Shown: piece after piece, positions 28,270 through 37,085 of the stretch
Numbering within the stretch: the stretch's first letter is position 1
How the letters are laid out: each line of letters begins with the position of its first letter
From: Betaproteobacteria bacterium
GTDB lineage: Bacteria > Pseudomonadota > Gammaproteobacteria > Burkholderiales > Casimicrobiaceae
Direction of reading: 5' to 3'
DNA length: 64,000 nt
Assembly (NCBI GenBank): GCA_016704895.1
Contig: JADIZG010000006.1
Location: 1 to 64,000 of the forward strand
The notes under the pieces: generated by a model
What the model saw: only the letters and a program-made list of their open reading frames with translations
The model's database searches: none
Told to the model about the DNA's origin: nothing
Made by a program: the position numbers and the translations under genes

Positions 28270-29418
28270 ATGGCCAGTCCGGTACCCCGTTCCCAGGGGG
28301 AACACGATGACGCCTCCCACGCCGCTGCGCACGGCCCCTCGCCCGGCACCGTCTCGGAGCTCGCGTTCGCGCGCGCCCAGCGAAACACGGTCCTGATCGT
28401 CGACGACCTGTTCTCGAGCCGCCTGCTGCTCGCGGAAATCGTGCGGCAGATCGACGGGAAGCTCAACCTCGAGCTGTTCGACACGCCCTCGCGCGCGCTC
28501 GAGTTCGCGCGCAACAACCGGGTCGACATCGTCCTCACCGACTACAAGCTCCCCGAGTTCGACGGCATCGAGCTCGTGAAGCAGCTGCGCTCGCTGCCGC
28601 ACTGCGTCGACGTCCCGATCGTCGTGATCACGGTCGTCGACGACCGCAAGATCCGGTACGACGCGCTCGAGGCCGGCGCGACCGACTTCCTGATCAAGCC
28701 GCTCGACGAGCACGAGACGCGAGCGCGCTGCGCCAATCTGCTCGAGCTGCGCCGCCACAAGATCGTGCTGTCCGACCAGGCGCGCGTGCTCCAGTACCAG
28801 GTCGACAAGTCGGTGTCCGAGATCCACGAGCGCGAGCTCGAGACGCTGGCCAAGCTCGCGAAGGCCGGCGAGTTCCGCGACAAGACGACCGGCAACCACC
28901 TGATGCGGATGGCGCGCTACTCGGCGCTGATCGGTACCAACCTGGGGCTCGGCGCGGAAACGGCGCACGTGCTCGAGGTCGCCGCGCCGATGCACGACAT
29001 CGGCAAGATCGGCATCCCCGACGCGATCCTGCTCAAGGACGGCCCGCTGTCGCGCGGGGAGGACGACACGATGCGCACGCATCCGCGCATCGGCTACGAC
29101 ATCCTGAAGGGCAGCCCGTCGAAGTACCTGTCGATGGGCGCGATCATCGCGCTCGGCCACCACGAGAAGTTCGACGGCTCCGGCTACCCGAACGGACTGC
29201 ACGGCGACGACATTCCGCTCGTCGCGCGGATCGTCGCGGTCGCGGACGTGTTCGACGCGCTCGTCTCCGAGCGTCCGTACAAGCACGCCTGGCCCGTCGG
29301 CGAAGGCATCGACTACCTGAAGGCGCAACGCGGCCGCCACTTCGACCCGCGCTGCGTCGACGCCTTCCTCGCCGATCCCACGAAGGTCGAGGGGATCATC
29401 CGCGAGCTGGGGGATTAG
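28270..29418 (+). CDS. Response regulator with HD-GYP c-di-GMP phosphodiesterase domain
   Basis: About 382 residues. Receiver domain at about 40-165 (VLIVDDLFSSR; phosphoacceptor Asp in VLTDYKLPEFDG; Lys in FLIKPLD). A linker helix leads to an HD-GYP domain at about 200-370 with APMHDIGKIGIPD and HHEKFDGSGYPNGL, both metal ligands and the GYP signature intact. It should hydrolyse c-di-GMP when activated by a kinase that is not in the window. The start is unclear. ATG 28270 is in frame but lacks a ribosome-binding site, whereas ATG 28307, preceded by CAGGGGGAACACG, is in the next frame and would need a one-base change before about 28395. Convergent with the type I secretion genes. Confidence 0.92.
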   Translation: MASPVPRSQGEHDDASHAAAHGPSPGTVSELAFARAQRNTVLIVDDLFSSRLLLAEIVRQIDGKLNLELFDTPSRALEFARNNRVDIVLTDYKLPEFDGIELVKQLRSLPHCVDVPIVVITVVDDRKIRYDALEAGATDFLIKPLDEHETRARCANLLELRRHKIVLSDQARVLQYQVDKSVSEIHERELETLAKLAKAGEFRDKTTGNHLMRMARYSALIGTNLGLGAETAHVLEVAAPMHDIGKIGIPDAILLKDGPLSRGEDDTMRTHPRIGYDILKGSPSKYLSMGAIIALGHHEKFDGSGYPNGLHGDDIPLVARIVAVADVFDALVSERPYKHAWPVGEGIDYLKAQRGRHFDPRCVDAFLADPTKVEGIIRELGD

Positions 29419-29442
29419 CGGCGTCGCTGCGTCGGCGAGGGG

Positions 29443-29461
29443 CCCCGCCCGAATGGCGGGG
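29443..29461 (+). terminator. Hairpin after the HD-GYP gene
   Basis: Stem CCCCGCC / GGCGGGG (29443-29449 and 29455-29461) with a 5-base loop, 25 bases after the stop; no T-tract. Confidence 0.4.
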
Positions 29462-29544
29462 ATCGACGACGCGCGCTTGCGATCGCCGCAGGCGGCCGAC
29501 ACGCAACTCAGCGATTCAGGCTGACCGTCCAAGGAGGCCGCTGT

Positions 29545-29765
29545 GATCCCCCGAGGGCGGCGCCTGCGCGCCTCCCCCAGGGGCCCGCGCCCTGGGACGG
29601 CGGGGCGGGGTTCTGATCCCCGAGGCGCGCCATGCGCGCCTCCCCAGGGGGCACCGCGCCCTTGGGACGGCCCGGCGGGCGCGGGTCGATCCCCCCGAGG
29701 CGCGCCATGCGCGCCTCCCCCCAGGGGGCACCGCGCCCTTGGGACGGCCCGGCGGGCGCGGGGGT
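29545..29765. repeat. Three tandem copies of a 70-78 bp palindromic element
   Basis: Units begin at 29545, 29615 and 29688, each opening with GATCCCC. Units 2 and 3 carry the perfect inverted repeat GAGGCGCGC-CAT-GCGCGCCTC, then CCAGGGGGCACCGCGCCC, TTGGGACGGCCCGGCGGGCG and a G-run. Unit 1 is a diverged version (gaggGCGGCGCCTGCGCGCCTC). The array fills the gap between two convergent genes, a typical site for REP/BIME-like elements. A fourth, diverged copy lies at 60732-60800, so this is a dispersed family. Confidence 0.85.
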
Positions 29766-29780
29766 GATCCAAGCAGAGTG

Positions 29781-31910
29781 TCAGCTCGCGAAGGGCGACA
29801 GCCGCACCACCCGGTCGGCCGCCAACGTCGGCGGCACGACGTGGCTCACGACGACGACCGTCGTCGTTCCCTTCAGCGCGGAGATCGTCGCGCCGACCTC
29901 CGCAGCGGCCCCGGCGTCGAGCTGGCTCATCGGCTCGTCGAGCAGGAGCAGGCGCGGAGCGCGCAGCAGCGCGCGGGCGAGCGCGAGACGCTGTTTCTGC
30001 CCGCCCGACAGTCCGATGCCGCGCTCGCCCAGGCGCGTCCGATAGCCATCGGGCAGCGCGACGACCGCATCGTGAATGCCGGCGCGCCGGCAGGCGCGCT
30101 CCACCTCGTCCTGCGACGCGTGCGGATGCGCGAGCAGCAGGTTCTCGAGCACCGTGCCCGCGAACAGCACGGTCTCCTGCGGGACGACGCCGAGCGCGCC
30201 CCGCAGTTCGTCGGACGCCAGCGCGCGCGTGTCGCGGCCGTCGAGCCTGACGGCGCCTTCGCTCGGGAACGCGAATCCTGCCGCGAGCCGGCACAGCGTG
30301 CTCTTGCCGCATCCCGACGGCCCGGTGATCACGACGCATTCGCCCGCCGCGACGTCGAGGTCGAGCCCGCGCATGAGCCACGGACCCTCGCCGTGCCGGA
30401 AGCCCAGGCCGGCGAACGTGAGCCGCGCGGCGTCGCGCCGCGCCGACGCGGCCCCCGAGCGCGGCTCCGGCGGGACGTCCATCACGTCGGCCAGGCGACG
30501 CACCGCGATGGCCGCCTGCTGGAACTGCTGCCACAGGCCAGCGAGGCGCAGCACCGGCTGGGACACGCGCGAGGCGAACATCTGGAACGCGACGAGCATG
30601 CCGATCGTGAAGTCGTCGCCGCGCATCACGAGCCAGGCGCCTGCGCAAAGGATCGCCGCCGACAGCGCCTGCTCGAGCGCGCCGGCGGCGGCCTGGTACC
30701 CGTTCGCGAGCTGCCGCGTCGCGAACCCCGCGCGCAGCCACGTTGCCAGCGCTTCGTCGTAGCGGCGCGCGAACACGCTCTCCAGCTCGAGCGCTTTCAC
30801 CGTCTCGATACCCCCCACCGCCTCGGTCGCGAGCGCCTGCGTTCGCGCGCCGGCCAGGAACTGGTCGTTCAGCCGCCGCTGCAGCGGCGGCGCCACGGCG
30901 AGCGACAGGACCGCCAGCGCAGCGACGGCCGCGAGCGTGACGAGCGTCAGGGGCACGCTGTAGAACGCCATCAGGACGACGAAGACGAGCGCGAACGGAA
31001 CGTCGAGTACGACGGTCACCGCCGCGCCCGACAGGAATTCGCGCACCGATTCGATGCCGTTCATCCGCGCGACGAGCACGCCGACGGGCCTCCGCTCGAA
31101 GAACCCGAGCGGTACGTGAAGCAGGTGCGAGTAGACGCGCGAGCCGAGCACCGCGTCGACGCGCGTGCCGGTGTGGATGACGAGGTACTGCCGCAGCCAC
31201 GAGAGCACCGCGGAGAAGCCGATCAGGAGCGCGAGGGCGACGCCCACCACGGCAAGCGTGCCGGTGGCGCGATTGACGATCACCTTGTCGATCACCGCCT
31301 GGCTCGCCAGCGGCAGCGCGAGCGCCGTCAGGTGCAGTGCGAGCGACGCCGCCAGCACGTCGCGCACGACGCTGCGATGGCGCGCGAGCTCGGCGAACAC
31401 GGTGCGGAATCCGAAGGCGCCTGCATCGCGGCCGGCCGGGTCGGCCGCGCCGGCCTCCTCGGGAGGGCGCACGAGGATCGACGTGCCGGTCGCCTGCGCG
31501 GCGAAGGCGCCCGCCTCCGCCTCCACCGGCGCGCGCGCCCCCGCGGGAAACCAGACGACGCGGCCAGGCGACGCCGCCACGACGAGCGCAGGTCGTACCA
31601 CGAGCGCGACCCGGACCGGGTGCGTGCCCTCGGCATCCCTCTCCGCCTCCGCGGGGATGCGCATCATCGCGACGCACGGCAACGGCAACTGCCCGAGCGC
31701 ACCGGCACGTGCCCGCAGGACGCGCACCTCGAAGCCCGCCTCGCGCAGGCCTTCGGCAAGCGTCGCGAGCGTGTGCGGCGGCGGCGCGCGACGCGCGTAG
31801 GCCGCCGCGTCGAACGCGCGCCGGTGGAGGTTGCACAGGCTGCCGATCGCCCACAGCACGTCGGCCGGCGCGAGCGGCGAGTCGACGCGTGCGGCGGGAT
31901 CGTCGCGCAT
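29781..31910 (-). CDS. Type I secretion system ABC transporter (HlyB/LapB-like)
   Basis: 709 residues, inner-membrane ATPase-permease of a type I secretion system. The N-terminal C39-like domain (1-135) has no catalytic cysteine motif (ADVLWAIGSLCNLHRR), so it is a recognition domain as in HlyB. Six-helix transmembrane region about 165-440 (with LGFFERRPVGVLVARMNG). Nucleotide-binding domain about 475-709: Walker A GPSGCGKST, Q-loop GVVPQETVLF, signature LSGGQKQR, Walker B LLLLDEP, H-loop VVSH. Lies 12 bases downstream of the HlyD-type gene; together they should export the RTX protein encoded upstream. No TolC-type outer-membrane gene is nearby. Confidence 0.93.
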   Translation of the reverse strand: MRDDPAARVDSPLAPADVLWAIGSLCNLHRRAFDAAAYARRAPPPHTLATLAEGLREAGFEVRVLRARAGALGQLPLPCVAMMRIPAEAERDAEGTHPVRVALVVRPALVVAASPGRVVWFPAGARAPVEAEAGAFAAQATGTSILVRPPEEAGAADPAGRDAGAFGFRTVFAELARHRSVVRDVLAASLALHLTALALPLASQAVIDKVIVNRATGTLAVVGVALALLIGFSAVLSWLRQYLVIHTGTRVDAVLGSRVYSHLLHVPLGFFERRPVGVLVARMNGIESVREFLSGAAVTVVLDVPFALVFVVLMAFYSVPLTLVTLAAVAALAVLSLAVAPPLQRRLNDQFLAGARTQALATEAVGGIETVKALELESVFARRYDEALATWLRAGFATRQLANGYQAAAGALEQALSAAILCAGAWLVMRGDDFTIGMLVAFQMFASRVSQPVLRLAGLWQQFQQAAIAVRRLADVMDVPPEPRSGAASARRDAARLTFAGLGFRHGEGPWLMRGLDLDVAAGECVVITGPSGCGKSTLCRLAAGFAFPSEGAVRLDGRDTRALASDELRGALGVVPQETVLFAGTVLENLLLAHPHASQDEVERACRRAGIHDAVVALPDGYRTRLGERGIGLSGGQKQRLALARALLRAPRLLLLDEPMSQLDAGAAAEVGATISALKGTTTVVVVSHVVPPTLAADRVVRLSPFAS

Positions 31911-31922
31911 CGGCGGGCCGCG

Positions 31923-33269
31923 TCACCGCTCGCGCGCGGCCTCGTGCCAGGCCTTCTGCAGCGGCGAGAGCAGGTACTCGACGACGCGCCGTTCGCCCAG
32001 CCGGATCTCGGCCACCACAAGCATTCCCGAAGCGAGCGCCATCGACGATTCCTCGGTGCGCAGCGCCTGGCTCGCCAGTGCGATGCGCGCCCGGTAGCCG
32101 GACGGCGCGGAAGCGGCGCGATCCGCCGTCGGCTCGATCGCGTCGGCGGCGACGTGCACGACGCGCCCGTCGATCGTCCCGTATTTCTGGAACGGGTAGG
32201 ACGCGAGCTTCACGCGCGCCTCCTGGCCCGGACGGACGAAGCCGGCGTCCTCGTGGCGCACGAGCACCTCGGCCACAAGCTCCTCTCCCGCCGGGACGAG
32301 CGTGACGAGCAGCGTGCCTGCCCCCACGACGGCGCCCGGCGTATGCGTAGCGACGTCCTTGACGATGCCGGCCTGGGGAGCGCGAAGCTCGATGCGATCC
32401 GCGCGATGCATCTGCCGCGCAAGCGCTTCGACCAGCCGCGCCAGCTCCGCCTCGGCCTGCGACCGTTCCGCGAGGAGCTGCGCCCGGTAGCCCGACGTGA
32501 CCTGCGCGACGCGTCGCTGCGCCTGCGTCGCGCCCGCCGCGAGTGCCGCCACGGCATGCCGCTGCGCTTCGAGATCCTGCGCCTTCTCGATGTGCTCGCG
32601 CTCGCGCTCGAGCGCGGCGAGCTCGCTCGCGAATCCCTCGGCATGCAGTTGCGCGAAGCGCTGCGCGGCCGACCGAACGATCGGCACGACGCGCTCCAGC
32701 TTGCGCTCGGCGACGCGCGCCGCCCCGAGTTCCTGCGCGAGGCGGTCCGCTGCCGCGTTCTCCTGCGCCAACGCGTCGAGATGGGCTCGACGGTTCGCGC
32801 GGTAGAGCGTGAGCGCGCTCGCGTAGACATCGTCGCCGTCGTCGTCACGACGCGCGGGCGGCGTGCCGGCGAGCTCGGCGTCGACGCGCCGCAGCTGCAG
32901 GTCGCGCCGGACGAGATCGGCGCGCAACGCCCGCGTCTCGGACTCGGTCAGCATCGCGTCGAGACGGACGAGCGGCTCGCCCGCGAGCACGAATGCGCCT
33001 TCGGCAACGAGGACCTCCCGCACCACGCCTGCCTCGGCCGGCTGCACGATCCTGAGCTGCGTGCGGGGACCGAGCCGGCCGTCCGCCGTGACGACGACAT
33101 CGAGCCTGCCCAGCAACGTCCACGCGAGCGCCGAGGCCACCAGCGCGAGCACCGCATGCAGCACGCGCCGCCGCCCGGGCGAAACCGGGACGTGCTCGAT
33201 GCGCAGCCACTCCGGCGCGAATGCGCGCGCGTCGTCGTCCCTACGGTGCGATGCGGTGAATGCGAGCAT
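31923..33269 (-). CDS. Type I secretion periplasmic adaptor (HlyD family)
   Basis: 448 residues. Short cytoplasmic N-terminus, one TM helix at about 38-55, first lipoyl half (GVVREVLVAEGAFVLAGEPL), a long Ala/Glu/Arg coiled coil (about 105-290), second lipoyl half (LRAPQAGIVKDVATHTPGAV), and a beta-barrel C-terminal part (GQEARVKLASYPFQKYGTIDG, an HlyD signature). Bridges the ABC transporter to an outer-membrane channel. Gene order is RTX protein, HlyD, HlyB on the minus strand; only 63 bases separate it from the RTX gene. Confidence 0.93.
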   Translation of the reverse strand: MLAFTASHRRDDDARAFAPEWLRIEHVPVSPGRRRVLHAVLALVASALAWTLLGRLDVVVTADGRLGPRTQLRIVQPAEAGVVREVLVAEGAFVLAGEPLVRLDAMLTESETRALRADLVRRDLQLRRVDAELAGTPPARRDDDGDDVYASALTLYRANRRAHLDALAQENAAADRLAQELGAARVAERKLERVVPIVRSAAQRFAQLHAEGFASELAALEREREHIEKAQDLEAQRHAVAALAAGATQAQRRVAQVTSGYRAQLLAERSQAEAELARLVEALARQMHRADRIELRAPQAGIVKDVATHTPGAVVGAGTLLVTLVPAGEELVAEVLVRHEDAGFVRPGQEARVKLASYPFQKYGTIDGRVVHVAADAIEPTADRAASAPSGYRARIALASQALRTEESSMALASGMLVVAEIRLGERRVVEYLLSPLQKAWHEAARER

Positions 33270-33332
33270 CGCCCGTGTCCGGTGACGACGCGTCCGATGG
33301 CGACTGCAGCCCGACCCGGCGCGCCCCGTTGC

Positions 33333-35184
33333 TCAGCGCATCGGCCGTGCCGGGGCATCCGGCGGCACGAACGCCGATGACCAGTCGTCGGTCACCGGCC
33401 ACAGCGTTGGAGCGCTGCCGGGACCGGCAGCATCCACCTCGTCGGAATCGCCGGCAGCCCCGGCAAGCGCACTCGCGAGGTCTGCGACGGTCACTCCGGA
33501 CGGATCGACGTCCGGCGGCGTCAGCGCGGCGTCATCCGCCGGCTGGCGCGTCGCGGTCGCCGCGCGCGCCCAATCGGCAAGCTCGAGCGCGCCAAGGTGT
33601 CCCGGACTCCTGCCACGCCTCCCCGGACGGACCGAGGGTACCCAGGGCATCGAGCAGGAATCCGGACCCCGATTCGTTCCCGGACTCGCGCTGAACGCCA
33701 GCGGCCGCGTCGCTCGCGTCGCCATCGTTCGTCACGAGCGGCTTGATCCGGGGAACGTCGGCGCGCACGCCGGTCCACGGCGCGCCGTCGATCGAGTCGG
33801 CCGCACCCTCGAGACGAATGCCGAGCTCGCCCTGCTGCCAGTCGCGAATGCGTATCTCGCCCGACGCGGTGTCGTCGCCGCCGGTGCGGACGACGAGCGT
33901 CGTGCCAGCGGCACCATCGTCCTGCGTGACGTAACTCACCCCGGCCGACGGGGCGCCCGTCAGTCGCTCGCCATCGAGCAGGATCTCGCCATCGCCGTCG
34001 GCATCGACGACGAGATCGATGCCGTCGCCGAGTGCGAACTCGTACGTGTCGTGCCCGTCACCGCCACGCAGCGTGTCGTCAGCGCGCCCGCCGTCGAGTG
34101 TGTCGTCGCCCGAGCCGCCGTCGAGCGCGTCGTCGCCGGATCCCCCCGCGAGCTCGTCGACGCCTGCTCCGCCGTCGACCCGGTCGCGCCCGCTGCCGCC
34201 GGACAGGACATCGTCGCCTCGCGCGCCTACGACGAGGTCGTCGCCGGCCGCCCCGCGAAGGACGTCGTCGCCGCTGCCGCCGTGAATCCTGTCGACCGTC
34301 GCGCCGCCGACCACGCGGTCGCCGCCCTCCCGCGCGAAGACGACCTGGTTCGCCGGCGCATCGGCGCTGCCGACGACGATCGTGCCGCCGTCGCCCGACG
34401 TGCGATCCACGAAGCGCCACGATCCGTCGGCGCCCTGCGCGGCGGCGGGATCATCCGCGAGGGCCTGCCGCCATGCGACGTACCTGGCCCGATCGTCGAT
34501 CCATGCGTCGCTGACGAGCGCCTCGCCCGTGGCCGGGTCGAACCGCCAACGCGCGATGCCGTCGGTGCCCGCGAACGCGAACGCATCCCCTGCGGCGAGC
34601 GCGCCGAGCGTTGCGGGATCCGTGCGTGCCCGCTGCGCGAGCGCCTCGCTCCCCTCCGCGGCAAGCGGCGCGAGCGTGCCGTGCGTGCCATGGGCTTCGA
34701 TCGCGGCGGCGAGCGCGGCAGCGTCGCCGGCCTCTGCCGCCGGCGCGCCGGTCACCGTGCGCCAGAGAAGGTCGCCGAGGCTCGCCGCGCGCGCCTGCTC
34801 GTCGCGGCCGCCAGCGATCCAAAGTGCCTCGAAGCGCTGGTCGGTCACTGACGGGTCGATGGCCCGCACGAGCGCCTGGTACGTTGCGCGAAGGCCGTCC
34901 CCCGCCGCGGACGTCGGCGCCGCGGCATCCGATGGCGCGTCGACGTCGTCGTCGACCGCCGGGAGGACATCGTCCGTCGCATCCGTCGGAACATCCGCGT
35001 CGCCGTCGGCGTCGGCGCCCGGCGCCGCCGCACCGGGGGGCAGCCATCCGGGCGGCGCGCCGGGGGGCGGCGCGATCGACCCGCGCTGCAGACCGGCGAC
35101 GATGCGCTCGAGCGGATACCCGAGCCACGACGCGACGACGAAGGGAATCGGCGGTACCGAGGGACTTGCGGCGGTCGTTGCCAT
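33333..35184 (-). CDS. RTX-type calcium-binding secreted protein, C-terminal frameshift
   Basis: About 616 residues when one base is removed near 33600. Seen: an Asp/Ala-rich N-terminal linker (about 50-95); an unrecognised domain (about 95-270; VRAIDPSVTDQRFEALW, DAWIDDRARYVAWRQAL); a tract of glycine/aspartate nonapeptides at about 285-385 (GGSGDDVLRGAAGDDL, GGSGRDRVDGGAGVDELAGG, GGRADDTLRGGDGHD) that should fold as a calcium-loaded parallel beta-roll; then the haemolysin-type related domain (YEFALGDGIDLVVDADGDGE) and an acidic C-terminal secretion region. The first frame ends at 33532; the C-terminal text LADWARAATATRQPAD and beyond is in the next frame to 33333 and looks coding. No catalytic motif was recognised. 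Likely cargo of the adjacent secretion genes. Confidence 0.85.
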
Positions 35185-35260
35185 GGCTCGCGCTCCAGGT
35201 CGGCGGTGCGCAGCGAACCGCGCGCCGGTCGAGGAACGCTAGGCCCGGCCGGGCGGGCCG

Positions 35261-36376
35261 TCAATTCGTCCGAATGGACGATGCCGTGCGCGCTTCCGCG
35301 CGCGACCGCAGCGATCGCCGGTCGCGGACGAGGACGATCGCCATCGTGAGCACGGTCAGCGGAACGACGAAGGCCATCATCGCCGCCGAGTAGCGCGGCA
35401 GCGCGTCGTGCTGCTGCGCGGCCAGCACCAGGTAGGCCGCGTAGGCGACGTAGTACGCGACGAACACGAACCCTTCCCAGCGCGCGACCCGGTACCCGGT
35501 CGCGAACACCGGGACGCAGGCGATCGCGGTCGCCACCATCACCCACAGGTCGAAGGTCAGGATCGACGGCACGACCGGCAACCCGGCGGGCGCGACCAGC
35601 GCGGAGAGCCCGAGGCATCCCAGGATGTTGAACGTGCAGCTGCCGATCACGTTGCCCACCGCGATGTCGCGCTCGCCGCGCAGCGTCGCGGCGATCGATG
35701 CCGCGACCTCGGGAAGCGAGGTGCCCGCCGCCACGATCGTGAGTCCCACGACCGTCTCCGACACGCCGGCCGCCTTCGCGAAGTGGACCGCCGACCCGAC
35801 CAGCCACCGCGACCCGATGACGAGCAGCACGAGCCCGCCCGCGACGAAGGCGAGCTGCAGCGCGACGCCGCCCCATCCGCCGCTCGCGCCCACGGCGCCG
35901 GCAAACTCGTCGCGCGTCTCCCGCGTCTGCCGCCGCGCCTGCACGACGAGGAACCACGTGTAGCCGACGAGCGCCGCGAGGAAGACCGCGCCGTCGAGGA
36001 ACCCGATCACGCCGTTCCACGCGGCGGCCGCAAGGGCGAGCGACGCGCCGATCATGATCGGCACCTCCTGCCGCACGACCTGCGCGTTCACCACCAGCGG
36101 CGCGATCAGCGCCGACAGGCCGAGGATGAACAGCACGTTGAAGATGTTTGATCCGACGACGTTGCCGACCGCGATGTCGGTGCTGCCCCGCAGCGCCGCA
36201 CCCACCGAGACCGCCAGCTCCGGCGCGCTCGTGCCGAACGCGACGACGGTGAGCCCGACGACCAGCGGCGAAATGCCGAGCGCGAGCGCGAGCCTGGACG
36301 CGCCGCGCACGAGCAGCCCGGCGCCGGCGACCAGCGCGACGATGCCCAGCGCGAAGAGGGCGAGCTGCGTGGCCAT
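35261..36376 (-). CDS. Calcium/sodium antiporter (CaCA family, YrbG-like)
   Basis: 371 residues, about ten TM helices in two inverted halves. Both alpha repeats are intact: AFGTSAPELAVSVGAAL with GNVVGSNIFNVLF, and AAGTSLPEVAASIAATL with GNVIGSCTFNILG. The acidic residues of the TSAPE/TSLPE pair bind the cation. It exchanges cytoplasmic calcium for sodium or protons. It lies 76 bases upstream of the RTX gene in the same direction, so the two could share a transcript, linking calcium export to a calcium-dependent secreted protein. Confidence 0.93.
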   Translation of the reverse strand: MATQLALFALGIVALVAGAGLLVRGASRLALALGISPLVVGLTVVAFGTSAPELAVSVGAALRGSTDIAVGNVVGSNIFNVLFILGLSALIAPLVVNAQVVRQEVPIMIGASLALAAAAWNGVIGFLDGAVFLAALVGYTWFLVVQARRQTRETRDEFAGAVGASGGWGGVALQLAFVAGGLVLLVIGSRWLVGSAVHFAKAAGVSETVVGLTIVAAGTSLPEVAASIAATLRGERDIAVGNVIGSCTFNILGCLGLSALVAPAGLPVVPSILTFDLWVMVATAIACVPVFATGYRVARWEGFVFVAYYVAYAAYLVLAAQQHDALPRYSAAMMAFVVPLTVLTMAIVLVRDRRSLRSRAEARTASSIRTN

Positions 36377-36392
36377 CCGGCGCCGCGCGACG

Positions 36393-37085
36393 TCAGCCCA
36401 CGACGACGACGTGGACGCGGAAGGGTCCGTGCGCGCCGAGCACGATCGTCTGCTCGATGTCGCCGGTGCGCGAGGGCCCCGAGACGAGATTGACCGCGCG
36501 GGGCATGCCGGGCCGCTCGGCGCGGACCAGGGCGAACGCCTCCTCCATCCCTGCGACGATGCGGTCGGCGCGCACGACCGCGACGTGCGTGTCGGGGAGC
36601 AGCACCGTGGCGGACGGCGTCGCGGCGCCGGTCGTGATCACCAGCGTGCCGGTCTCGGCGATGGCGCAGAAGCTCCCGGTGATGCCGAGGCGGTCGCCGC
36701 CGCGAGTCGGCCGCGGCGCGATCTCGAGACCCGCGTCCGCCCAGCCGAGGTCGGCGAACTCGGGCCAGCAGACGCCCTGGCGCGACTTCTGCGCCGCGAG
36801 CGCCGGCGGCAGATCGAGCGCGTCGATGTAACGCGCCACCGCGGCGGGGAGCTGCGCGAGCGAGGAAAGCCGCTCGACCGTACTCTGCATGTCGGCCGCC
36901 CGCACCAGGAAGCGGCCGACCAGGTCGACCGGCATCGACGGACGCGGGCCCTGCGCGCGCGCGGCGACGTACGTGCGCGCCGCCGCGCGTGCGTCGTCGC
37001 GGTTCCCGACCTTGCCCAGCGCGGAGCGAACGCGCGCGAGGATCGCCTCGCGCGACGCCGCGTTGGCGTCGATTGCGCTGCTCAT
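36393..37085 (-). CDS. lutC: L-lactate utilisation protein LutC family
   Basis: 230 residues, LUD-domain protein (DUF162): GLEIAPRPTRGGDRLGITGSFCAIAETGTL, then TVLLPDTHVAVV and GPSRTGDIEQTIVLGAHGP, the family signature near the C-terminus. Third component of the LutABC lactate oxidase. ATG 37085 overlaps the stop of the aminotransferase gene by four bases, so it is the last cistron of the operon. Confidence 0.93.
   Translation of the reverse strand: MSSAIDANAASREAILARVRSALGKVGNRDDARAAARTYVAARAQGPRPSMPVDLVGRFLVRAADMQSTVERLSSLAQLPAAVARYIDALDLPPALAAQKSRQGVCWPEFADLGWADAGLEIAPRPTRGGDRLGITGSFCAIAETGTLVITTGAATPSATVLLPDTHVAVVRADRIVAGMEEAFALVRAERPGMPRAVNLVSGPSRTGDIEQTIVLGAHGPFRVHVVVVG

Noticed and set aside
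29545..29765. CRISPR array.
   Set aside because: Units are contiguous with no unique spacers, are 70-78 bases long and vary in length; no cas genes are nearby.
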